NCBI GenBank assembly: GCA_002256385.1
Contig: NKJD01000033.1
Span: 1 to 37,572 of the forward strand
Length of the DNA stretch: 37,572 bases
Source of the DNA: Flavobacterium sp. BFFFF2
Lineage (GTDB): Bacteria; Bacteroidota; Bacteroidia; Flavobacteriales; Flavobacteriaceae
Direction: 5' to 3'
Within the stretch, counting starts at the first letter, position 1. Each line of letters begins with the position of its first letter. This document shows, in pieces, positions 15,714-23,769 of this stretch. The notes under the pieces are model-generated. The model had not been told where the DNA came from. It did not search any database and was given only the letters and a program-made list of their open reading frames with translations. Both the position numbers and the translations under genes were made by a program.

Positions 15714-18092
15714 ATATTTGTGATATCTTTTGGCAAAATAACTACTTAGAATAGTCACCACGCTTACAATGGTAATTGTACTTAATGGCATGATGATGGC
15801 CGCCACAACTGGATCAAGTTGGTGCGAAATGGCAAAGCTTAAGCCCACGATGTTATATAGGAGTGAAATGATGAAACTGATATAAATAGTCAAACGGGCA
15901 TGGTGGGCATAATTTAAATAAAAGTCAAAATGCTTTAATTCTCGTGCATCCAAAATGGCATCGCAGGCAGGCGAAAACACATTGACATCTTCGGCCAATG
16001 CAACTCCCACTTCACTTTGCATAAGGGCTCCTGCATCATTGAGGCCATCACCAATCATAAGTACCTTTTTACCTTGAACTTGTAACTGTTTTATAAAATT
16101 AAGTTTGTCTTCAGGTTTTTGGTTAAAATGCATGGGTATGTTCTGTGGTAAAAGGGCTTCTAAGGCCGTTCTTTCCCCGTCGTTATCACCCGATAAAATG
16201 TGTAATGAATACTTTTTTTGAAGTCTTTCAAAAAGTTGTTCCAATCCTGGTCTGTAGGCATTGGCCATTTCGGCAACACCTTTATAGCTGTGGTCAATAC
16301 TTACATGAACAGCGGTAATTCCTTCGCGTAATTGTTCTGGAAAACCTACCCAAGCGGCCGAACCCACTTTAAAGATTTGACCTTCAATGATCCCAGAAAT
16401 TCCTTTTCCGCTCACTTCTTCAAATTTTGCAACGTCATATTCGGCACCAAATGGCAAGGCATCATAAATTTGTCTGCTTAAAGGATGATTGGAGGCACGT
16501 AATAATGTTTTTAATTGGAATGTTTGATTTTCAGTTAAATCATATTGTATGGTCATGTTCGTTTTTTGCGCAGAAGTCAGGGTGCCCGTTTTATCAAATA
16601 CAAGGGTGTCAATGCGGGAAAGTTGTTCTATGACAGCGGTATTTTTTACGTAAAATGCCTTTTGTCCCATCAGACGAATCACATTGCCTAGTGTAAAAGG
16701 AGCCGTTAAAGCCAAAGCGCAAGGGCAGGCAACAATTAAAATGGCTGTGAACACTTCAAAAGCAGCCGATACATCTTTGAATGACCATAAAATAAAGGAG
16801 ACAACTGATAGAATTAACAGGGCGGGGGTAAAATACCGGCTCACTGTATTGGTAATCGTCACATATTTTTCAGATTTAGACCCATCAAAAACGTCATTTC
16901 CCCATAAGCGGGTTAAATAGCTGTGTGAAACAGGTTGCAATACTTCCATCTGAAACCCTTTTCCAAGGTGCTTGCCGCCAGCAAAAATTTTATCTCCTGA
17001 ATATTTCTCTACGGTTTGTGCTTCGCCCGTTACAAAACTGTAATCAATGCCCGCTCGATCCGAAATCAGAATGCCATCGGCAGGAATCAATTCCTGATTC
17101 CGAATTAACAACCGATCGCCGCGATTCACCTCCTGAATAGGTACAGGGATTTCAACGCCCTGTCCGTTGATGCGTGTTACCGCAACTGGAAAGTACGATT
17201 TATAATCGCGTTCAAATGATAAGAAATCGTATGTTTTTTGCTGAAATAATTTTCCCAATAACATAAAAAAGATGAGCCCCGTCATGCTGTCAAAAAAACC
17301 AGGGCCATGTTCCCACCACATATCCACCACACTGCGAACAAACATCACGATGATGCCCAACGCTATGGGGATTTCAATGTTGAGCAGTTTGCTTTTAATG
17401 CTTTTCCAAGCGCTTTCATAATACCCTGATGCCGAATACAAAAAGGAGGGAAGGGAAATGACAAATATCAACCCTCTTAAAAATGGGCGATACCGATTTA
17501 TCCAATATTCGTTCCATTCAAAATATTCGGGAAATGACAGAAGCATGATGTTGCCAAAGCAAAAAAAGGCAATAGCCAGTTTGTATAAAAGGACCCGATC
17601 AACCGTTTTGGGTTTTTCAGTCATTTCGGCCAAACTGATGTAGGGCTCGTATCCGATTCGGGCAAGTAATTCAGCCAATTTGCGCAAACTCACCTTTTTT
17701 GGATCAAAGTGTATGCGTACTTTTTTTGACGTAAAATGTACTTGTGCTTTAATGATGCCGGATTCGAGCTTTTGCAAATTTTCTAAAATCCAAATACAAG
17801 AACTGCAATGAATGTGAGGCACATATAACGACACAATATGCATATTTTCATCCTCAAAATCAAGTAATTGCGATTGTATAGCCAATTGATCCAAGTAATC
17901 GAACTTGGCTGAATCGGCTATTGGACTGGCACCTGGGTTGTTCTGAAAATCATAATACGAACTCAAATTGTTCTGTGTAAACAGTTCATAAACCGTTTTG
18001 CAACCCAAACAACAAAACAAATGGGCGTCCGCCTGGAAGTTGGTTCCATGAGGAACGTCGTTTCCACAATGGAAACACATCGATGTACTCAT
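15711..18092 (-). CDS. ccoI: Copper-translocating P-type ATPase of the CcoI/FixI type
   Basis: An inner-membrane ATPase that supplies copper for assembly of cbb3 cytochrome oxidase. The 793 residues include an N-terminal Cys-rich metal-binding domain (CFHCGNDVP, LFCCLGCKTVY, about 6-35) found in the FixI/CcoI branch. An HMA-like domain follows (PHIHCSSCIWILENL, Cys96 and Cys99). Further on are the membrane motif CPC in IVACPCALALTAP, the phosphorylation site DKTGTLT, and GDGLNDAGAL. About eight membrane segments are visible. The ATG at 18092 gives MSTSMCFHCG; the next ATG would drop four residues. It is divergent from a Crp/Fnr regulator. The genes usually found after it (ccoS, ccoNO) are absent; palindromic elements begin at its stop codon. 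Confidence 0.92.
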   Translation of the reverse strand: MSTSMCFHCGNDVPHGTNFQADAHLFCCLGCKTVYELFTQNNLSSYYDFQNNPGASPIADSAKFDYLDQLAIQSQLLDFEDENMHIVSLYVPHIHCSSCIWILENLQKLESGIIKAQVHFTSKKVRIHFDPKKVSLRKLAELLARIGYEPYISLAEMTEKPKTVDRVLLYKLAIAFFCFGNIMLLSFPEYFEWNEYWINRYRPFLRGLIFVISLPSFLYSASGYYESAWKSIKSKLLNIEIPIALGIIVMFVRSVVDMWWEHGPGFFDSMTGLIFFMLLGKLFQQKTYDFLSFERDYKSYFPVAVTRINGQGVEIPVPIQEVNRGDRLLIRNQELIPADGILISDRAGIDYSFVTGEAQTVEKYSGDKIFAGGKHLGKGFQMEVLQPVSHSYLTRLWGNDVFDGSKSEKYVTITNTVSRYFTPALLILSVVSFILWSFKDVSAAFEVFTAILIVACPCALALTAPFTLGNVIRLMGQKAFYVKNTAVIEQLSRIDTLVFDKTGTLTSAQKTNMTIQYDLTENQTFQLKTLLRASNHPLSRQIYDALPFGAEYDVAKFEEVSGKGISGIIEGQIFKVGSAAWVGFPEQLREGITAVHVSIDHSYKGVAEMANAYRPGLEQLFERLQKKYSLHILSGDNDGERTALEALLPQNIPMHFNQKPEDKLNFIKQLQVQGKKVLMIGDGLNDAGALMQSEVGVALAEDVNVFSPACDAILDARELKHFDFYLNYAHHARLTIYISFIISLLYNIVGLSFAISHQLDPVVAAIIMPLSTITIVSVVTILSSYFAKRYHKY

Positions 18093-18122
18093 ACCTAAAA
18101 AATTTGCTCTATATACCTAGCG

Positions 18123-18130
18123 CAAAGGTC
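18123..18130 (-). promoter_or_regulatory. Possible -7 element of ccoI
   Basis: GACCTTTG on the minus strand differs from TAnnTTTG only in its first base. A start about 7 bases downstream would put the TGAC-N4-GTCA palindrome near -40, a classical activator position. Confidence 0.35.
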
Positions 18131-18153
18131 AGATATGCAAGGTTTGAGAACTA

Positions 18154-18165
18154 TGACATTTGTCA
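18154..18165. promoter_or_regulatory. Candidate Crp/Fnr-family operator TGAC-N4-GTCA
   Basis: TGACATTTGTCA forms two perfect 5-base half sites in the gap between ccoI and a Crp/Fnr gene. The core TGAC-N4-GTCA agrees with sites of the Fnr/Dnr branch (TTGAC-N4-GTCAA type), although the outer bases here are A and G. Confidence 0.5.
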
Positions 18166-18307
18166 GTTAGCACTACATTTGTTTTTTGATGAATACATTG
18201 CATGTTAAAGATCATTGGCTGGGTATAATTAAATGAATCAAAATGCCATATCAATTTTACATTATATATGTATATTTGACATTCAATTTTCAATCAAATT
18301 TTTAGCT

Positions 18308-18988
18308 ATGAGTAAATGTGAGCAATGTATTGTTCGTGAGTTTAGTTCGCTAAAAGCGCTCAACAAACAAGAACTTTTGCAAATGGCACATTGCAAAACC
18401 TCATTTACCATTAAAAAAGGGGAGCCCTTATTTGAAGAGGGCGAAAGCATCAACGGTGTGTTTTGTGTAAAAGGTGGGATTTGTAAACTCACCAAGTTGA
18501 GTGCCAACGGCAAAGATCAGATTGTTAAATTGATTAAGTCAGGAGAGTTGTTGGGCCAACGCAGTTTAATTAGTGAAGAACCCGTCAATTTGAGTGCTGT
18601 TGCCTTAGAAGACATGGAGGTGTGTTTTATTCCCAAAAAAGAAATTCTGCAGTTTTTTTCAGAAAACAACCAGTTTTCCATGAATGTCATGAAAACCATC
18701 TGTGGGGACCTCAAAGAATCGGACGACCACATGGTGTCTATGGCGCAAAAAAGTGTAAAAGAGCGTTTGGCCGAAACATTGCTTTACCTTGAGGATACTT
18801 TCGGAAAAGCTCCTGATGGCTCGTTGCAAGTGCAATTAACCCGCGAAGAATTGGCGGGTATGATTGGAACGGCAACCGAAAGTTGCATTCGTTTGTTGTC
18901 GGAACTAAACAAAACAGGTTTGGTTGAATTGAATGGCAAACGCATCCACCTTAAAGATAGGGCCAAACTAAAACGGATGGCGGAGTAG
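18308..18988 (+). CDS. Crp/Fnr-family transcriptional regulator
   Basis: A 226-residue regulator with an N-terminal cyclic-nucleotide-binding-type beta-roll (GEPLFEEGESINGVFCVKGGICKL...GKDQIVKLIKSGELLGQRSLIS). A dimer helix and a C-terminal winged helix-turn-helix follow (LTREELAGMIGTATESCIRLLSELNKTGLV). It begins MSKCEQC and has further Cys at 29 and in VFC..GGIC, so a redox-sensing iron-sulfur site of Fnr type is possible but not proven. The open frame extends 25 codons upstream, but that part contains a -7-like element (TATATTTG, 18271-18278), so ATG 18308 is chosen. Divergence from ccoI suggests a role in micro-oxic respiration. It is convergent with rlmN. Confidence 0.9.
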   Translation: MSKCEQCIVREFSSLKALNKQELLQMAHCKTSFTIKKGEPLFEEGESINGVFCVKGGICKLTKLSANGKDQIVKLIKSGELLGQRSLISEEPVNLSAVALEDMEVCFIPKKEILQFFSENNQFSMNVMKTICGDLKESDDHMVSMAQKSVKERLAETLLYLEDTFGKAPDGSLQVQLTREELAGMIGTATESCIRLLSELNKTGLVELNGKRIHLKDRAKLKRMAE

Positions 18989-18995
18989 TCGTTTG

Positions 18996-19030
18996 TTTCA
19001 GGTTTCAGGTTTCAAGTTTCAGGTTTCATG
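18996..19030 (+). repeat. Five tandem TTTCAGG-type heptamers after the Crp/Fnr gene
   Basis: The units read TTTCAGG, TTTCAGG, TTTCAAG, TTTCAGG, TTTCATG, starting 8 bases after the stop codon and ending in a short T-run. Confidence 0.85.
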
Positions 19031-19048
19031 TTTTTAAAATGTCACCAA

Positions 19049-19083
19049 TTCAAAATTCAAAATTCAAAATTCAAAATTCAAAA
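19049..19083 (-). repeat. Five tandem TTCAAAA heptamers near the rlmN 3' end
   Basis: A perfect 7-base repeat (TTTTGAA on the minus strand) lies about 40 bases beyond the rlmN stop. The repeat length is the same as in the TTTCAAG family but the word differs. Confidence 0.85.
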
Positions 19084-19124
19084 TTTTCAATCTTTCTTCT
19101 TTACTCTTTCCTCTTGGTTCTAAA

Positions 19125-20165
19125 CTAGCTTTTATTTGCCAATTGCCCACAGGCCGCATCAATATCTTTGCCTCGGCTTTTCCTCACCTTAACCACTATG
19201 TTTTTGGCTTCTAATGCCATTACATATTGTTCAATTGACTGTTCATCGGCTTGTTGAAATCGGGGGTCGTCAATGGCATTGTACTCAATTAAGTTGACTT
19301 TACACGGAACATGAAGACAAAATTTAACCAATGCGTCAATATCTGCTTGTTTGTCATTGATTCCTTTCCAAACCACATATTCATAAGTTACCCGGCTTTT
19401 GGTTTTTCTGTACCAATATTCCAAACTGCTTCTCAGTTCCGTTAATGGGAATGATTTGGAAAAAGGCATGATGTCATTTCGAACCGATTCAATAGCGCTG
19501 TGCAATGAAACAGCTAATTTAAATGTGACGCCATCATCGGCCATTTTTTGAATAAGCTTCGGAATCCCAGAAGTTGACACCGTGATCCGACGTGGTGAAA
19601 TGCCTAGGCCTTTAGGATCTGTTATTTTTTCAATGGCTTTAATGACATTCGGATAGTTCATAAGCGGTTCGCCCATGCCCATAAATACAATGTTTCTTAA
19701 AGGCCGTTGGTAGTACAGCCGGCTTTGGCGGTCAATGGTTAATACTTGGTCGTAAATTTCATCTGGATTCAAGTTGCGCATCCGCTTGAGTCTTGACGTG
19801 GCACAAAAATGACAATCGAGGCTACAACCTACTTGGCTAGAAACACAGGCAGTTGACCTTGTTTCGGTTGGAATCAATACACTTTCAACAAACAAACCAT
19901 CATGCAGCTTTACCGCATTTTTAAAAGTACCATCACTGCTTCGTTGCATTACATCTACATGGATGTGATTAATAACAAAGTGTTGGTCTAATAAAATCCG
20001 CGTAGATTTTGACACATTGGTCATGGATTCAAAATCGTGCGCTCCTTTATGCCACAGCCATTCATACACTTGTTGTGCCCGAAAGGCTTTGTCACCCTGT
20101 GTCACAAAAAAATTTTGAAGTTGTTCTAATGACAGGGCTCGTATGTCGCGCTTTTCTACTTCCAT
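19125..20165 (-). CDS. rlmN: Dual-specificity RNA methyltransferase RlmN
   Basis: A radical-SAM enzyme that methylates C2 of A2503 in 23S rRNA and A37 in some tRNAs. The 346-residue protein shows the N-terminal domain (FRAQQVYEWLWHKG), the CxxxCxxC cluster motif (CSLDCHFC, in SSQVGCSLDCHFCATS), GMGEPLMNYPNV, ITVSTSGIPKLIQKMA and, near the end, the second active cysteine in IDAACGQLAN. Length is normal and the ATG at 20165 is the first. A TACCTTTG element lies just upstream. It is convergent with the Crp/Fnr gene and divergent from xerC. Confidence 0.96.
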   Translation of the reverse strand: MEVEKRDIRALSLEQLQNFFVTQGDKAFRAQQVYEWLWHKGAHDFESMTNVSKSTRILLDQHFVINHIHVDVMQRSSDGTFKNAVKLHDGLFVESVLIPTETRSTACVSSQVGCSLDCHFCATSRLKRMRNLNPDEIYDQVLTIDRQSRLYYQRPLRNIVFMGMGEPLMNYPNVIKAIEKITDPKGLGISPRRITVSTSGIPKLIQKMADDGVTFKLAVSLHSAIESVRNDIMPFSKSFPLTELRSSLEYWYRKTKSRVTYEYVVWKGINDKQADIDALVKFCLHVPCKVNLIEYNAIDDPRFQQADEQSIEQYVMALEAKNIVVKVRKSRGKDIDAACGQLANKS

Positions 20166-20169
20166 GGTG

Positions 20170-20177
20170 CAAAGGTA
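20170..20177 (-). promoter_or_regulatory. Candidate -7 promoter element of rlmN
   Basis: TACCTTTG on the minus strand lies only about 5 bases before the rlmN ATG, so the leader would be very short or absent. A GTTG at 20203-20200 is a possible -33 element. Confidence 0.45.
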
Positions 20178-20288
20178 TGATAAAAGAATTTTGATCAGTC
20201 AACGAACTTGCGCAGTAGAGGAAAAATGAAATTTGAAAGGCAGCGCTCATTTTAAAACTTTGTCATTTAAAAATGGGCAATAATTCAC

Positions 20289-20317
20289 TTGTTATATTAT
20301 TGAATGGTGTAAATTTG
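20289..20317 (+). promoter_or_regulatory. Promoter of the xerC-hpf unit
   Basis: TTG at 20289-20291, 18 bases, then TAAATTTG at 20310-20317. This fits the Bacteroidota -33/-7 pattern and ends 16 bases before the xerC ATG. Confidence 0.6.
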
Positions 20318-20333
20318 AAGTTCACCTTTTATT

Positions 20334-21236
20334 ATGGAACATATTCGTGCCTTTTTAGATTATATTGGATATGAAAAGAAGTATTCGGTGCATACCCTCT
20401 CGTCTTACGAAACAGATCTTACCCAATTTAGCTCGTTTCTGAAGAATGAATTTGGCGAAATTGTATGGAACGAAGTGCCATATAGCTACATCCGATCGTG
20501 GATTGTTTATTTGTCAGATGGCGGTTGCTCCTCAGCGACTATTAATCGAAAAATCACTTCCTTGAAGTCGTTTTATAATTTTCTCATTAAAATAAAATAT
20601 TGTACAGTTAATCCTTTATCAGCTCACAAGGCACTCAAAAAACCCAAAAAAGTACAAATTCCATTTTCTGAACAAGAATTGAGCAAATTACTTGGTGGCA
20701 GCCCATTTTCTGATGATTTTGAAGGGATCAGAGATCAATTCATGTTAGAACTGTTTTACACTACGGGCATGAGGCGAGCGGAATTGATAGGGCTCAAAGT
20801 ACATTCAATTGACCCAGTAAGTGCTTCTATCCGTATTCTGGGAAAAAGAAATAAAGAAAGATTGGTTCCTTTGCTTCCTCAAGTGGTTGAAATTTATCTA
20901 AAATATTTGGGGCAAAGATCACAAATTGAACATGTTAAAGACCAAGATGTGCTTTTTTTAACGATTAAAGGCATAAAAATGTCGCCAAGTCTTGTGTACA
21001 GACTGATTAATTTGTACCTTAGTGCTGTCTCAAATAAGGTAAAAAAGAGTCCGCACATGCTGCGTCATAGCTTTGCGACACACTTATTAAATGAAGGGGC
21101 AGATATTAACTCAGTGAAAGAATTGTTAGGGCATTCAAGTTTGGCATCCACTCAAGTGTATACACATACCAATTTAAAGGAATTAAAAAATGTGTTTCGA
21201 GCGTTTCATCCAAGAAGCCAAGATGATTCTAAGTAA
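20334..21236 (+). CDS. xerC: Tyrosine recombinase XerC/XerD
   Basis: A 300-residue site-specific recombinase, probably one of the pair that resolves chromosome dimers at dif. The N-terminal SAM-like DNA-binding domain (FLDYIGYEKKYSVHTLSSYETDLTQF) is followed by the catalytic domain. The expected residues are visible: Arg in TTGMRRAEL, Lys in ILGKRNKERLVPL, His-x-x-Arg in HMLRHSFATHLLNEGA, His in LLGHSSLASTQ and the nucleophile Tyr in QVYTH. Full length is normal. Its place before hpf and the tRNA/tuf cluster is the usual Bacteroidota order, so it is a housekeeping enzyme rather than a phage integrase. Whether it is XerC or XerD cannot be decided here. Confidence 0.92.
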   Translation: MEHIRAFLDYIGYEKKYSVHTLSSYETDLTQFSSFLKNEFGEIVWNEVPYSYIRSWIVYLSDGGCSSATINRKITSLKSFYNFLIKIKYCTVNPLSAHKALKKPKKVQIPFSEQELSKLLGGSPFSDDFEGIRDQFMLELFYTTGMRRAELIGLKVHSIDPVSASIRILGKRNKERLVPLLPQVVEIYLKYLGQRSQIEHVKDQDVLFLTIKGIKMSPSLVYRLINLYLSAVSNKVKKSPHMLRHSFATHLLNEGADINSVKELLGHSSLASTQVYTHTNLKELKNVFRAFHPRSQDDSK

Positions 21237-21251
21237 GTTCAACCTTAATAA

Positions 21252-21563
21252 ATGAAAATTATGAAAGTTAATGTAAATGCGGTAAATTTTGCGGTAGATC
21301 AGAAATTAGTTCTGTTCATTCAAGAACGTCTTTTAAAGTTGGAAAAATTTTATGACAAAATAGTAACGTCCGATGTTTTTTTAAAAGTTGAAAAAACAAG
21401 TGAAAAAGAAAATAAGCTGATAGAGGTTAAAATTCATGTACCTGGGGATGATTTTATGGTAAAAAAACAATGCAAATCTTTTGAAGAAGGTATTGAATTA
21501 GCCGCTGAATCCTTAGAACGGGTGCTTGTTAAACGCAAAGAAAAAATACGTTCACATATCTGA
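21252..21563 (+). CDS. hpf: Ribosome hibernation-promoting factor (HPF/RaiA family)
   Basis: A 103-residue short-type HPF that binds the 30S decoding region in stationary phase and silences ribosomes. KVNVNAVNFAVDQKLVLFIQERLLKLEKFYDKI forms the first strand and helix. FLKVEKTSEKENKLIEVKIHVPG gives the middle strands, and FEEGIELAAESLERVLVKRKEK the second helix. Two in-frame ATGs (21252 and 21261) are possible; relatives usually begin M-K-V-N-V, which favours 21261. It is co-transcribed with xerC (gap of 15 bases). The long C-terminal domain of some HPFs is absent. Confidence 0.92.
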   Translation: MKIMKVNVNAVNFAVDQKLVLFIQERLLKLEKFYDKIVTSDVFLKVEKTSEKENKLIEVKIHVPGDDFMVKKQCKSFEEGIELAAESLERVLVKRKEKIRSHI

Positions 21564-21584
21564 TTAAAAAAAACAGAAAAAAAT

Positions 21585-21614
21585 TTTGATTCAACAAAAT
21601 TATCTATACATTTG
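21585..21614 (+). promoter_or_regulatory. Promoter of the tRNA-Thr/tRNA-Tyr unit
   Basis: TTTG (21585-21588), 18 bases, then TACATTTG (21607-21614) match the Bacteroidota consensus TTTG-N18-20-TAnnTTTG without mismatch. The transcript would begin close to 21620, about 30 bases before tRNA-Thr. Confidence 0.75.
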
Positions 21615-21615
21615 C

Positions 21616-21643
21616 AGTCCGTTAGAAATAGCGGACTTTTTTA
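21616..21643 (+). terminator. Hairpin with T-run just ahead of tRNA-Thr (hpf terminator or leader hairpin)
   Basis: AGTCCG / CGGACT (21616-21621 and 21632-21637) is followed by a run of T. It sits downstream of the tRNA promoter -7 element, so it may end xerC-hpf transcripts or lie at the very 5' end of the tRNA precursor. Confidence 0.5.
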
Positions 21644-21651
21644 TTGTTTAT

Positions 21652-21725
21652 GCCGATGTAGCTCAGCTGGCTAGAGCAGCTGATTTGTAATCAGCAGGTC
21701 GTGGGTTCGAGTCCCTCTATCGGCT
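21652..21725 (+). tRNA. tRNA-Thr (anticodon TGT)
   Basis: The cloverleaf is complete: acceptor GCCGATG / TATCGGC, anticodon stem GCTGA / TCAGC with loop TTTGTAA, and T-arm GGGTTCGAGTCCC. The CCA end is not encoded. Confidence 0.95.
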
Positions 21726-21755
21726 CTGTTTTTTGAAATTTTGATTAAATGTAAA

Positions 21756-21837
<82 letters not shown>

Positions 21838-21838
21838 C

Positions 21839-21872
21839 AAAAAAAAATACCTTTTTTAGGTGTTTTTTTATT
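21839..21872 (+). terminator. Terminator after tRNA-Tyr
   Basis: AAAATACC / GGTGTTTT can pair around a loop of seven bases, with a following run of T. It begins just after tRNA-Tyr and separates this unit from tRNA-Thr(GGT)-tuf. Confidence 0.6.
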
Positions 21873-22097
21873 GACGCATCATTTTTGGTGATGTCAATAT
21901 CCGAAAGAGGCAATTTACTTTGGGTTTGTTAAACTGTTTTGTGTTTTCAAAATAAGTTTTTTAGTAATTCCATATAGAATAACCCCATATAGGTTTTAAG
22001 AATTTTTTTGGATCCAATATTTTCACGCAATAATCGCAATTTTGTCTTGTTGTGTTTGAAATTCCAAATTTAAAACTCAAAATTTAAAATAGCAAAA

Positions 22098-22169
22098 GCC
22101 GGTGTAGCTCAGGGGTAGAGTGCTTCCTTGGTAAGGAAGAGGTCACGGGTTCAATTCCCGTCACTGGCT
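22098..22169 (+). tRNA. tRNA-Thr (anticodon GGT)
   Basis: Acceptor GCCGGTG / CACTGGC with one G-T pair, anticodon stem CTTCC / GGAAG with loop TTGGTAA, and T-arm CGGGTTCAATTCCCG. The 228 bases before it hold no gene and no clear -7 element. Confidence 0.94.
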
Positions 22170-22225
22170 CAATCTTATTAAAATTTGAACACTAAATACT
22201 AACTAAGATTAAAAATTAATTTAAA

Positions 22226-23413
22226 ATGGCAAAAGAAAATTTTAACCGTTCGAAGCCTCACCTTAACATAGGTACTATCGGTCACGTTGACCACGGTAAA
22301 ACTACTCTTACTGCTGCAATCACTAAAGTGTTGTCAGAAAAAGGGTGGTGTCAGGCGAAATCATTTGATCAAATTGATAATGCTCCTGAAGAGAAAGAGC
22401 GTGGTATTACAATTAATACATCACACGTTGAGTACGAAACACTTAACCGTCACTATGCGCACGTTGACTGTCCAGGTCACGCGGATTACGTGAAAAACAT
22501 GGTTACTGGTGCTGCTCAGATGGATGGTGCTATTCTTGTAGTAGCTGCTACTGATGGACCAATGCCACAAACTCGTGAGCACATCCTTTTAGGACGTCAA
22601 GTTGGTATTCCACGTATTGTTGTTTTCATGAACAAAGTGGATATGGTTGATGATTCTGAGTTGTTGGAGCTTGTTGAAATGGAAATCCGTGATCTATTGT
22701 CATTCTATGATTATGATGGAGATAATGGTCCAGTTGTACAAGGTTCTGCTCTTGGAGGATTAAATGGTGATGCTAACTGGGTTCCTAAAATTCTTGAATT
22801 GATGGAAGCTGTTGACAGCTGGATCGAAGAGCCAGTTCGTGACAATGCTAAACCATTCTTGATGCCTGTTGAAGATGTTTTCACCATCACAGGTCGTGGA
22901 ACTGTTGCTACAGGTCGTATCGAGACAGGTGTTGCTAATACAGGTGATCCAGTTGAGATTATCGGTATGGGTGCTGACAAATTGACTTCTACTGTTACTG
23001 GAGTTGAGATGTTCCGTAAAATCCTTGACCGTGGTGAAGCTGGAGATAACGTAGGTTTGTTGTTGCGTGGTGTTGACAAAGCTGATATCCGTCGTGGTAT
23101 GGTTATTTGTAAGCCAGGTTCAGTAAAACCACACGCTAGATTCAAAGCAGAGGTTTACATCTTGAAAAAAGAAGAAGGTGGTCGTCACACACCATTCCAT
23201 AACAATTACCGTCCTCAGTTTTACGTTCGTACAACGGATGTAACTGGTACAATTTCGTTACCTGATGGTGTTGAGATGGTTATGCCAGGTGATAACTTAA
23301 CTATTAATGTTGAATTGTTAAGTCCTATTGCATTAAGTGTTGGTTTGCGTTTCGCGATTCGTGAAGGTGGACGTACAGTAGGTGCAGGTCAGGTAACTGA
23401 GATAGTAGACTAA
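22226..23413 (+). CDS. tuf: Elongation factor Tu
   Basis: The GTPase that brings aminoacyl-tRNA to the ribosome. 395 residues. The N-terminus is [28 protein letters not shown], with the P-loop GHVDHGKT. Switch II is DCPGHADY, the guanine-specificity motif is NKVD, and domains 2 and 3 are complete ([30 protein letters not shown]). Codon use is extreme (GGT, CGT, GCT, GTT), showing very high expression. It sits 56 bases after tRNA-Thr(GGT) and probably shares its transcript. It is followed by a hairpin and tRNA-Trp. Confidence 0.98.
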   Translation: MAKENFNRSKPHLNIGTIGHVDHGKTTLTAAITKVLSEKGWCQAKSFDQIDNAPEEKERGITINTSHVEYETLNRHYAHVDCPGHADYVKNMVTGAAQMDGAILVVAATDGPMPQTREHILLGRQVGIPRIVVFMNKVDMVDDSELLELVEMEIRDLLSFYDYDGDNGPVVQGSALGGLNGDANWVPKILELMEAVDSWIEEPVRDNAKPFLMPVEDVFTITGRGTVATGRIETGVANTGDPVEIIGMGADKLTSTVTGVEMFRKILDRGEAGDNVGLLLRGVDKADIRRGMVICKPGSVKPHARFKAEVYILKKEEGGRHTPFHNNYRPQFYVRTTDVTGTISLPDGVEMVMPGDNLTINVELLSPIALSVGLRFAIREGGRTVGAGQVTEIVD

Positions 23414-23433
23414 TTGTAATTAAATTTCATAAG

Positions 23434-23465
23434 CCAGCAACTCCTTTAGGATGTTGCTGGTTTTA
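23434..23465 (+). terminator. Hairpin after tuf (terminator or attenuator)
   Basis: CCAGCAAC / GTTGCTGG (8 bp perfect, loop of 11) is followed by a short TTTTATAT. With only four T in a row it may let part of the transcription through into tRNA-Trp and secE. Confidence 0.7.
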
Positions 23466-23473
23466 TATCATAA

Positions 23474-23544
23474 ACGGGTGTAGTTCAAGGGTAGAATAGC
23501 GGTCTCCAAAACCGTTGATGGGGGTTCGAATCCCTCCACCCGTG
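23474..23544 (+). tRNA. tRNA-Trp (anticodon CCA)
   Basis: Acceptor ACGGGTG / CACCCGT, anticodon stem GCGGT / ACCGT with loop CTCCAAA, and T-arm GGGGTTCGAATCCCT. It lies 15 bases before the secE ATG. Confidence 0.95.
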
Positions 23545-23559
23545 CAAAATAAAATTATC

Positions 23560-23757
23560 ATGGCAAATTTTGCTTCTTATATTTCTGAATCATTTGATGA
23601 GCTCAAATCCAATGTAACTTGGCCAGAATGGGCAGAGGTGCAACGATTAACGATTGTTGTAGCTGCCTTCTCTGTGATCTGTGCTTTGGCAACCTGGGGC
23701 GTTGATGAGCTTTTTGCTAAATCAATTTCTGGGATTTTTCGTTTTTTGAATTCTTAA
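23560..23757 (+). CDS. secE: Preprotein translocase subunit SecE
   Basis: A 65-residue single-span SecE that clamps SecY in the inner membrane. It has the amphipathic helix with the conserved ELKSNVTWPEWAEVQR motif, followed by one membrane segment (LTIVVAAFSVICALATWGVDELF). The reading frame opens earlier, inside tRNA-Trp, so the ATG at 23560 (MANFASYISESF) is the start. It is followed 12 bases later by nusG, the usual pairing. Confidence 0.93.
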   Translation: MANFASYISESFDELKSNVTWPEWAEVQRLTIVVAAFSVICALATWGVDELFAKSISGIFRFLNS

Positions 23758-23769
23758 ATACTTGTTGCA

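Noticed and set aside
18233..18307. A 25-codon upstream extension of the Crp/Fnr gene
   Set aside because: It contains a promoter-like TATATTTG and does not resemble the family; MSKCEQC at 18308 is a natural start.
20334..21236. A phage or island integrase next to tRNA genes
   Set aside because: The gene is a normal-length XerC/D in the conserved Bacteroidota order before hpf and tuf; no phage genes or attachment-site duplications are seen.
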